A DNA stretch of 30,581 nt from Bacteroidales bacterium (GTDB lineage Bacteria > Bacteroidota > Bacteroidia > Bacteroidales > F082), in contig JAGCCO010000009.1 in assembly GCA_017651645.1 (NCBI GenBank), forward strand, positions 1-30,581. The letters are read 5' to 3'. The translations under genes were made by a program, and so were the position numbers. Below, piece after piece: positions 23,146 through 30,050 of the stretch (its first letter is position 1; each line of letters starts with the position of its first letter). The notes beneath the pieces are model-generated. The model had not been told where the DNA came from and did not search any database. It saw only the letters and a program-made list of their open reading frames with translations.

Positions 23146-24795
23146 ATGAAACGCATTTTGTCCATAGGGTTTCTTATTTTTTTTGTGGTGATGGCGGCAT
23201 GTTCTAAGCATGATACACATTCATTAGAAGAGGATATGCTCTATCGCGTGGAATACATCTACCCAACTCGTCCTGACAGTGCTTTACAAATCCTTGACAC
23301 ATTGTATGTTGATGTGCTTTCCGAGAAAGAGCGGGCACATTATTGTCTGTTGCGAATGTGGACAAAAGAAGTGTTGAACCAATATGACTCTGAAGTTGAT
23401 TCTTTGTTGCAAGTGGCTGGAGATTATTTTGTTGGAAGCAAAGATAAATACTTTGAAACGATGACCTTTCTGTCGATGGCAAGGCAGAACCAAACAAATG
23501 GTGGACCCAGACAAACCATCCTCGACTACAGGCAAAAAGCCATGCAAAGTATCGAACAATGCCAGCATGTTGACGAACGTTTGTTGCGCTACTCGGAGCC
23601 ACCGATTAGCGAACAGGACAAGATTGATAAAGTCAAATATGCCATCCATCAAAAATTAGGCATGTCATACGGGAGCACTGGCTATCACAAGGAATCCATT
23701 GAGCATTTGAAAGCGGCACGAAACTATTATGCTGAAAAACAGGATTATAAACAATATATGGTATGTACTTTCCCTTTAGGCATGTCTTACCTTGCTTTGG
23801 AAGAATACGATAGTTGCCTGATGTGTTTCCAAAACGGTCTACGCGATGCCCAAATCTATGGCAGTCTTAATGATTGTGTCTTTTATTATGGTTGCCTTTC
23901 CCTATATTGTATGCAACGCATTGATCAACAAGCATATACTGGTGAGGAGGAACGCAGCCAATTACTGCGCCAAATGATTGAGGAAAGTCGTAAGGGATTG
24001 GCCCTTTTGGGCGATACCAACGAAAGTATACACAAAAAAGGTTTAGTTGAAAACTTGACCAAAGCCTATTATGAACTTCATCAATACGATTCGTGCATCT
24101 ATTTTGGTACTCAAGCCTTGGAAATCCCTGACCGCCACGAACAGGGAGGTTTGCTGTATAAATGGCTTTTCTATTCCTACAAAGCCTTGGACGACAACGA
24201 AAAAGCTTGTTTTTATGCAGAAAAACTGCTGATTGCCAAGGAAGAAGAAATTGAAAGCCGAAAATCAGCCGCAGAGATTAAAAGTGAGTATGAAAAACAA
24301 ATGGAAATCAACAAAATGCAAGCCGAACAACAAATAAGGCGATATAGGCTTTATTTGTGGATAGCTTTGCTTGTGGTTATATTGTTGGTTGTGATTGTAA
24401 TGGCGCTCCGTTATCGTAAAACAAAGGAATTGGAAGCTTTAAGATCACGCGAGGTGCAACAGAAACTGCAGTTGGAGTTGGATCAGGCCGCACAACATTC
24501 TTTGCAAATGCTACAACAACGCACCTTGGCTATCTACCAATCCGATCAAGAAGACAAGTTGAAACACATCCTTGAAGAATTTTGGTCTGCCTATCCGCAG
24601 GCTATGGAGAACCTAAAAAAAGACCATCCTGACCTGAGCGAAACGGAATGCCAACTAGCCTTGCTTAATCTCCTTCATTTCCGCTCAAAAGAAGAAGCTG
24701 ATTTGCTCGGCTTAAGCGAAAACACTGTGCGGAAATACCGCTCCAACCTCAGGAGAAAACTGTATTCCGATGCGTTTTCCACCTTGAACAGGTAG
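23146..24795 (+). CDS. Membrane-spanning TPR lipoprotein with LuxR-like HTH (regulator 3)
   Basis: The 549-aa protein has the lipoprotein signal MKRILSIGFLIFFVVMAAC (Cys19) and is similar to regulator 1 throughout (EEDMLYRVE, LSEKERAHYCLL, EEYDSCL versus NEYDSCL). TPR-like helices fill about residues 30-380. A transmembrane helix is at about 402-424, followed by a coiled coil and an HTH (about 497-539) containing KEEADLLGLSENTVRKYRSN. Upstream DNA is also shared with regulator 1 from the CCAGAAATGG block to the start codon, so one copy arose by duplication of gene plus promoter. Its predicted target is the propeller-like cargo operon starting at 24946. Confidence 0.85.
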   Translation: MKRILSIGFLIFFVVMAACSKHDTHSLEEDMLYRVEYIYPTRPDSALQILDTLYVDVLSEKERAHYCLLRMWTKEVLNQYDSEVDSLLQVAGDYFVGSKDKYFETMTFLSMARQNQTNGGPRQTILDYRQKAMQSIEQCQHVDERLLRYSEPPISEQDKIDKVKYAIHQKLGMSYGSTGYHKESIEHLKAARNYYAEKQDYKQYMVCTFPLGMSYLALEEYDSCLMCFQNGLRDAQIYGSLNDCVFYYGCLSLYCMQRIDQQAYTGEEERSQLLRQMIEESRKGLALLGDTNESIHKKGLVENLTKAYYELHQYDSCIYFGTQALEIPDRHEQGGLLYKWLFYSYKALDDNEKACFYAEKLLIAKEEEIESRKSAAEIKSEYEKQMEINKMQAEQQIRRYRLYLWIALLVVILLVVIVMALRYRKTKELEALRSREVQQKLQLELDQAAQHSLQMLQQRTLAIYQSDQEDKLKHILEEFWSAYPQAMENLKKDHPDLSETECQLALLNLLHFRSKEEADLLGLSENTVRKYRSNLRRKLYSDAFSTLNR

Positions 24796-24945
24796 GAAAA
24801 ATGTGTACTTTGCAATCATTCATTTTTCTGATTATCGGTTTGTTATAGCTTTCTTATGACGGTATTTTTGTGTAACTAACCAGTATGATTTGATTTTCAG
24901 TTTTATTTTACTATACTTTTGCGAAAACCAATTAATACCCACATA
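24796..24945 (+). promoter_or_regulatory. Intergenic region with cargo promoter P4
   Basis: The -7 box is TACTTTTG (24914-24921), with TTTG at 24889-24892 (21 bases above) and T-tracts in between. At the 42-base offset the sequence is ATTTTTGTGTAAC (G at 24872), a weaker match to the P1-P3 motif. A good AAAAATGTGTACTTT copy (24797-24811) lies just after the regulator stop codon, as in P1, and TGATTATC (24829-24836) is also shared with P1. The spacing between distal and proximal parts is 13 bases longer than in P1. Confidence 0.55.
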
Positions 24946-26478
24946 ATGAAAAACAACAGATTTATTATTTTGCTTGCGCTCCTGCAAATGGCAGGAGGGC
25001 TGACGATGCAAGCGCAGGAGTACCCCCAAGACCTTGAAGTGATTTACAGATCTGACAGCGTGTATGTCATTACCGTTAAAAGCATTGACGAAAACACTTT
25101 TCTTGCTTTCGGCGGAACTCATGCAGGGAGCCGCACCATCATGAAAATGACCTACGATGGCGAAATCCTTGATTCTATCGGATTGCCTACCAACAGGCTT
25201 CAATTCTGGAAATATGGTGATTTCATCAATGGCAAATTCCGTTATGTGTCGTTCGGAATGGAAGAGAATGACACATTGCCTTTGCTCTGTGTGGTGGATG
25301 TTGACCTCGAAGATCTCTCACTGACTTACACGGGCTACGATTGGGAAGGCCTTGACTTTAATCATCCGCAAGTGGAAGCCTTCTACACCAACATGATTTA
25401 CACCATTTTCAGGAACGATGGCAGTATGCTGTTGTCTTATCCTGTCGACAGCCTTTGGATGATTAACCAAAAGGAAGCCATGCATCTGATAAAGTTTGAT
25501 TGCCAGGGTAATGTGGTGAAAGAAAAGATTTTAAATGATTTGCCGGCCTCCATTACCAACCATTTCTTTTCTACTCCCGATTCTTTGGGATGCCGCATCA
25601 TCTTAAGGAATCCCAACCACTATACCTTTGACTGCCACACCCTCGACGAAGACTTCAACACCGTTTCTGTCGTTGAAGAAGCAGGAATTGTCTATTGCTC
25701 CTATCCCCATGTACTTAATTGGCCCTATTATTGCATCGGGGAAACCCCGACCATCATTCGCCTCAATCCCTACAACGGACAAAGTTATTCGATTAACAGC
25801 GATTCCCCTTTTGAAGAAGAAAAGAAGACAAATGGCTCAGAAAAAAGCAAAATGGATGTCCTCATGGGTGTATATGACAAGGACTTCAACCAACTGGACT
25901 GGACATGGGGCCTCACCAACCCAAGGGGCAACGATGAAGGTTTCGGCATGTGTTTTGGAGCCAACGGTGAGATATACATGCTCGGTTATATGGACATTAG
26001 GACAAATGTCAAACCCGAGAACATGTATGTGGGATTGTTGGACGAGGACTTAAACAAGTTGAGTGAAATCTATTATATTCCACAAGACTACTATATTGGC
26101 CCTTTGGATATTGCCGACTGCCCAACGGGTGGCTGTATCGTATGTTCCAATCGCTTGAAAATATCGACCGACCAAGCTGATTATTGCATCTTCAGAATCA
26201 CGCCTGAAGATTTCTTGAATGTAGAAGAAGCGCATTCGCATGGTTTCGCGGTGGCCACAGCCTTTCCCAACCCTGGCACCAGCACTCTCAACATCCGCAC
26301 GGCCTTGCAGAAAGCCCGTGTGGAGGTGTACGACACCAACGGAAGACTCATCCACAGCCAAGCTATCACGGAGAATGTGACGGGGATTGATGCTGGAGAT
26401 TGGGCTGAAGGAATATATGTTTGGAAGGTGATTTCAAACGGCAAGGAAGCGGAAACTGGAAAATGGATAAAACAATAA
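24946..26478 (+). CDS. Secreted propeller-like protein with T9SS sorting domain (1 of 3)
   Basis: The 510-aa protein has the shared signal peptide (MKNNRFIILLALLQMAGG ... QAQ) and a domain of about 400 residues that I cannot assign to a family. It has repeated blade-like strands ending in Asp-containing turns (LLCVVDVDLEDLSL, LIKFDCQGNVVKE, MGVYDKDFNQLDWTW, YVGLLDEDLNKLSEIYYI, PTGGCIVCSNRL), consistent with a beta-propeller. The last part is shared with the proteins at 26483 and 28218. The sorting domain FPNPGTSTLNIRTALQ ends GKWIKQ. ATG 24946 is chosen because the longer frame starts inside the -7 box. Only four bases separate its stop from the next gene. Confidence 0.78.
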   Translation: MKNNRFIILLALLQMAGGLTMQAQEYPQDLEVIYRSDSVYVITVKSIDENTFLAFGGTHAGSRTIMKMTYDGEILDSIGLPTNRLQFWKYGDFINGKFRYVSFGMEENDTLPLLCVVDVDLEDLSLTYTGYDWEGLDFNHPQVEAFYTNMIYTIFRNDGSMLLSYPVDSLWMINQKEAMHLIKFDCQGNVVKEKILNDLPASITNHFFSTPDSLGCRIILRNPNHYTFDCHTLDEDFNTVSVVEEAGIVYCSYPHVLNWPYYCIGETPTIIRLNPYNGQSYSINSDSPFEEEKKTNGSEKSKMDVLMGVYDKDFNQLDWTWGLTNPRGNDEGFGMCFGANGEIYMLGYMDIRTNVKPENMYVGLLDEDLNKLSEIYYIPQDYYIGPLDIADCPTGGCIVCSNRLKISTDQADYCIFRITPEDFLNVEEAHSHGFAVATAFPNPGTSTLNIRTALQKARVEVYDTNGRLIHSQAITENVTGIDAGDWAEGIYVWKVISNGKEAETGKWIKQ

Positions 26479-26482
26479 TACA

Positions 26483-27949
26483 ATGAAAACAACAAGAATT
26501 TACACACTGCTTGCGCTCCTGCTGATGGCGGGAGGGGTGACGATGCAAGCGCAAGAACAATTGGAAGTGGAACTCATTGGAGACACCCACGGCTATCTTG
26601 CCCTGCTTTCCTTGACTGAAGACGAGTGTTTGGTCACCATGCGAGGCGAAGAAAGCGGTACTATGGCTTTGTGCCGCATGAAAACTGACGGCACGGAATT
26701 GGAGTATGTCGCTCAAAACCACCTCAACGAAGGAGGGTTCTCTATGGCAAACCAGCAATTGTTGTTCATGATGGAAAATGGTTTCCCAAGCATCATTTAC
26801 CACAAGATGAGAGGCGATTCCCTTTGGCTTGCCGTTGGTGACATTGACGAGGATTTGTTGGTGGTCGAAACTGGAACTGTTTTGCTTAGTGGCACAGGTG
26901 TTTATACAGTTCATTATATGGATCCTCAATTCATCGTCGAGAGCGATAGCATTTTTGCGGTGAGTTATTTCACCAATGAGCAATTAGGACAGAACGTAGC
27001 TGACCGTCACCGTATCGTTCGGTTTGACAGATGGGGTAATGTGCTTGCAGACAGGTACTTTACTTCCGTACTCTTCGACCCTGAAAGGCTTTTCGCTCTC
27101 AATGTAGATTCTACGGGCTACCTTTTAGGCGGATGCGATATTCATGAGCAGCCTGTCAAAACACGTTGCTTCAATTTGGATTTCAATCTTGACACCACCT
27201 TGCTGCATGATGAAATCTATAACGATTTTCCTTTGCCAGGTTGGCGTCAAAGTATTGTTTTCCCGTACGTTGCCAAACATCCTATATCGGGTTGCCTATA
27301 TGTGGTGGGCAGCTTTAGGTATGTTGCCAACGGGCAGTCTGGCTATCAAAATGCCATCATAGCCAAATTTGATAAGGATATGTCACATATCGACAAATGG
27401 GCGTTGACTGTCGACAATCCTGGTGAAGACCAGCGCGCTTATTGGAAGTCAATAGACTTTTTCCCAAATGGCAGCATTGCCATGTGTGCGTTGGTTCAGG
27501 ATATCTATTATCAGGAAGGCTTTTATGTTGCCCGATTTGATGAGGATTTGAACAAAATCAGCGAAATCTATAAACCATATGATGGCGAATGGCAGGGACC
27601 TATCGAAATATGTACATTGCCTAATGGCGATTGCCTTATCACGACCATTAGCGACAAAATCTATCACATTCTCGCAGATTCGTTTTGGGATGTCGACGAG
27701 GCCCACGACAACGGACTGAAAGTGGCCATTGCTTATCCCAATCCAGGGAAGGATGTGTTGAATATCAGGACGGGGTTGCGGGATGCTTGGGTGGAGGTGT
27801 ATGATATGAATGGGAGGCTTATGCATAGACAAGATATTACGGAGAATGTAACGAGGATTGATGCTGGGGGTTGGGCTGAGGGAGTATATGTTTGGAAGGT
27901 GATAGTTAATGGCATGGAAGCAGAGAGCGGAAAATGGATAAAAGAATGA
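26483..27949 (+). CDS. Secreted propeller-like protein with T9SS sorting domain (2 of 3)
   Basis: The 488-aa protein has the signal peptide MKTTRIYTLLALLLMAGG ... QAQ and a propeller-like middle (HRIVRFDRWGNVLADRYF, TRCFNLDFNLDTTLL, AIIAKFDKDMSHIDKW, YVARFDEDLNKISEIY, LPNGDCLITT). The sorting domain YPNPGKDVLNIRTGLRD ends GKWIKE. The middle has little obvious similarity to the neighbours except in the last two blades, while both ends are almost the same at DNA level. The 57-aa membrane protein gene follows after 29 bases. The function is unknown; surface exposure is predicted. Confidence 0.78.
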   Translation: MKTTRIYTLLALLLMAGGVTMQAQEQLEVELIGDTHGYLALLSLTEDECLVTMRGEESGTMALCRMKTDGTELEYVAQNHLNEGGFSMANQQLLFMMENGFPSIIYHKMRGDSLWLAVGDIDEDLLVVETGTVLLSGTGVYTVHYMDPQFIVESDSIFAVSYFTNEQLGQNVADRHRIVRFDRWGNVLADRYFTSVLFDPERLFALNVDSTGYLLGGCDIHEQPVKTRCFNLDFNLDTTLLHDEIYNDFPLPGWRQSIVFPYVAKHPISGCLYVVGSFRYVANGQSGYQNAIIAKFDKDMSHIDKWALTVDNPGEDQRAYWKSIDFFPNGSIAMCALVQDIYYQEGFYVARFDEDLNKISEIYKPYDGEWQGPIEICTLPNGDCLITTISDKIYHILADSFWDVDEAHDNGLKVAIAYPNPGKDVLNIRTGLRDAWVEVYDMNGRLMHRQDITENVTRIDAGGWAEGVYVWKVIVNGMEAESGKWIKE

Positions 27950-27978
27950 AATTTATTTATTAAAAAGAAAGGATATCT

Positions 27979-28152
27979 ATGAAAAACATGGTTTTAGTTG
28001 GGTTGATTCTTGAGATCATCTTGTTGGTCTGGGCGATATTCGACATTGTGAAGTACAAACCTAAGAATAGTATTTTGTGGATTATTCTATGCTTTGTTTT
28101 GCCTGTGATTGGGCCTATTCTTTATTTTCAGTTGAAATACTGGAGGCGATGA
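27979..28152 (+). CDS. 57-aa PLDc_N-like membrane protein (copy 1)
   Basis: The protein has two transmembrane helices, VLVGLILEIILLVWAIFDIV and SILWIILCFVLPVIGPILYF, joined by the basic turn KYKPKNS and ending KYWRR. The W...P..GP.LYF pattern is that of the small PLDc_N module, known from the N-terminus of cardiolipin synthases and from short proteins such as Bacillus YxlE. There is no phospholipase domain. It has a strong Shine-Dalgarno (AAAGGA, 27968-27973, five bases from ATG), unlike the cargo genes around it. A roughly 90% identical copy is at 29737. Being placed between cargo genes, it may be an accessory or regulatory membrane protein; that is inference. Confidence 0.7.
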   Translation: MKNMVLVGLILEIILLVWAIFDIVKYKPKNSILWIILCFVLPVIGPILYFQLKYWRR

Positions 28153-28192
28153 ATTGTGATTTACTTGCTTAGGAAGGATATTTGGTAAAAAC

Positions 28193-28217
28193 GGAAAATG
28201 GATAAAACAATAATACA
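28193..28217 (+). repeat. Orphan sorting-domain tail after the small gene
   Basis: GGAAAATGGATAAAACAATA, then ATACA and the ATG, copy the end of the gene at 24946 (GKWIKQ, stop) and its four-base spacer at 26458-26482. Here no reading frame leads into these codons, so they are a scar left when a block ending with the small gene was placed inside or next to an older gene end. A similar scar (GGATAATGGATAAAAGAATA) is at 29951-29970. Confidence 0.7.
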
Positions 28218-29708
28218 ATGAAAGCAATTAGAATTTACATCCTGCTTGCGCTCCTGCTAATGGCGGGAGGGGTGACGATGCAAGCGCAGGAACTTGAACC
28301 CGTGGAAATCTTTGAGTCGCCCATAATCATCGCTTACCATTTCTGCCAATGGAGCGAGGGAGAAGTGCTGCTCAATGCGAATGTGTTGGGTGATGGCCGC
28401 TACATCATTAGGATGGATGAAGACGGTCACGATTTGGAAATGGACAGATGGCATCTTACCACCAACTCTTGTTCGTTCCTCACGGAAAGCAAGTTCTTCA
28501 GAGACATCGATGGCGAACCTTGCTTCTACTATGTGAAAGGCCCTGACAGACCTATTGTGTGTAAGGTGACCATCTCGGATGATTTCGAGCTTACTACTTT
28601 TGAATTTCCAGACCCATTCCCCATTCCAGAAGAAATCCCTCACGACCAGTGGTGGGATTTTGAATGGCTGCCCAACGAGGATGGAAGTGTGCTTGTATCG
28701 AGTTCCTATCTTGATAACTCTATGAATGTGCATGTGATAGCACGCTACAACGAGTTGGGTGAGTTGACCCACCAATGGACGGATGTCACCAACCGCGTTT
28801 ATACCAGCTTGTTGCCGCCAAAGAATGGCACCTCGGGATGCCGTCTTGTGATGGAAGACCTCACTGCCAAGGATGTCAATTCTGAATGTGTCATTTTTGA
28901 CGATAGCCTTAATGTTGTTGACATCAGGCACTGCATCTATTCGGTGGGCATCTATAGGCCTACTTATGAGTTTTTTGCCGTCCATCCTGAAACGGACATG
29001 GTTTATCTTATATCCAATGTCAGTTTTCCGGCTTTCAACGGTAACCCAAAGATAGGACAAGACGTATATATGAGCCAGTTTACTCCAGATTTCACTCAGA
29101 CAAAGTACGTTATGGGACCTTATACTGTTGATGAACATGACCAAAAGGCCCTGTGTGAGGCCATTGCCTTTCGCGGCGACGATATTTATATGTGCGGCCT
29201 AATGAACATGATGGATGCATACGGCGGCAGCGATCCTGAAAGCGTGGAAAATTTCTATGTGGCCTTGCTTGACGGAAACTTGAACCTCAAAGGGGAGATT
29301 TACTATCACAATGAAGCGCGAATGCTGACACCATACAGCATTTATGCCTTGCCTTCGGGCGGTTGTTTGGTGTCGACAGGTGGAAATGACCGCCATACAT
29401 TCGAGCAGCAACATGCCATCTACAAACTTTCGGACGAGACTATTGTAGGCATCGATGAGGCGCATGATGCTGGATTTGCCGTGGCGGTGGCTTATCCTAA
29501 TCCAGGGAAGAATGTGCTGAACATTAGAACGGGATTGAAGGATGCGCGGGTGGAGGTGTATGATGTGAATGGGAGGCTTGTGCATAGACAGGATGTTACG
29601 GAGAATGTGACGGGGATTGATGCTGGGGGATGGGCTGAAGGGGTTTATGTTTGGAAGGTGATAGTGAATGGCGTGGAAGTGGAGAGTGGAAAATGGATAA
29701 AAGAATGA
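28218..29708 (+). CDS. Secreted propeller-like protein with T9SS sorting domain (3 of 3)
   Basis: The 496-aa protein begins MKAIRIYILLALLLMAGG ... QAQ. Its middle has strands such as VIARYNELGELTHQW, CVIFDDSLNVVDIRH and YVALLDGNLNLKGEIYY, and SALPSGG-like turns (YALPSGGCLVSTGGN), similar in layout to 24946 and 26483. The sorting domain YPNPGKNVLNIRTGLKD ends GKWIKE. It lies between the two copies of the 57-aa gene and within the 1759-bp duplication. I cannot assign a ligand or activity. Expression is presumably from P4 by read-through, since no TAnnTTTG box was seen directly upstream. Confidence 0.78.
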   Translation: MKAIRIYILLALLLMAGGVTMQAQELEPVEIFESPIIIAYHFCQWSEGEVLLNANVLGDGRYIIRMDEDGHDLEMDRWHLTTNSCSFLTESKFFRDIDGEPCFYYVKGPDRPIVCKVTISDDFELTTFEFPDPFPIPEEIPHDQWWDFEWLPNEDGSVLVSSSYLDNSMNVHVIARYNELGELTHQWTDVTNRVYTSLLPPKNGTSGCRLVMEDLTAKDVNSECVIFDDSLNVVDIRHCIYSVGIYRPTYEFFAVHPETDMVYLISNVSFPAFNGNPKIGQDVYMSQFTPDFTQTKYVMGPYTVDEHDQKALCEAIAFRGDDIYMCGLMNMMDAYGGSDPESVENFYVALLDGNLNLKGEIYYHNEARMLTPYSIYALPSGGCLVSTGGNDRHTFEQQHAIYKLSDETIVGIDEAHDAGFAVAVAYPNPGKNVLNIRTGLKDARVEVYDVNGRLVHRQDVTENVTGIDAGGWAEGVYVWKVIVNGVEVESGKWIKE

Positions 29709-30050
29709 AATTTATTTATTAAAAGAAAGGATATCTATGAGAAACATGGTTTTAGTTGGGTTGATTCTTGAACTCATCTTATTAGTCTGGGCGATAATCG
29801 ACATTGTGAAGTACAAACCTAAGAATAGTATTTTGTGGATTATACTTTGCTTCGTTTTGCCTGTGATTGGACCTATTATTTATTTTCAGTTGAAATACTG
29901 GAGGCGATGAATTATGATTTATTTGTTTAGGAAGGGAACTTGGTAAAAACGGATAATGGATAAAAGAATAACACGATGAAAACAACAAGAATTTACACCC
30001 TGCTTGCGCTCCTGCTGCTTGCGGGAGGGGTTAAAACACAAGCGCAAGAG
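29490..30050 (+). repeat. Direct repeat of about 560 bp, copy 2
   Basis: Second copy of 27731-28290, with the same internal order: sorting-domain end, 57-aa gene, spacer with orphan tail, signal-peptide codons. The differences are substitutions plus very small indels (for example one A fewer before the Shine-Dalgarno), consistent with a fairly recent duplication. Confidence 0.85.
29737..29910 (+). CDS. 57-aa PLDc_N-like membrane protein (copy 2)
   Basis: Paralogue of the protein at 27979 with only a handful of changes, all conservative (K2R, and I/L/F exchanges within the helices). Strong Shine-Dalgarno AAAGGA again. Conservation of the reading frame and of hydrophobicity in both copies argues that the gene is under selection and not noise. 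Confidence 0.7.
   Translation: MRNMVLVGLILELILLVWAIIDIVKYKPKNSILWIILCFVLPVIGPIIYFQLKYWRR

Larger units (their letters stand above)
27731..28290 (+). repeat. Direct repeat of about 560 bp, copy 1
   Basis: This unit runs from the sorting-domain codons of one cargo gene, through the stop, the small membrane-protein gene and the spacer, into the signal-peptide codons of the next cargo gene. A second copy of the same length with only scattered substitutions lies at 29490-30050. Start-to-start distance is 1759 bp, so the cargo centre plus this unit was duplicated in tandem and the centres then diverged. Confidence 0.85.

Noticed and set aside
28257..29144. 295-aa open frame on the minus strand inside a cargo gene
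   Set aside because: It lies wholly within the plus-strand gene, which has a signal peptide and sorting domain; no promoter or recognisable domain supports the antisense frame.
27731..30050. The tandem repeat as an assembly artefact
   Set aside because: The two copies differ by many substitutions and tiny indels and enclose different cargo centres, so they are real diverged copies.
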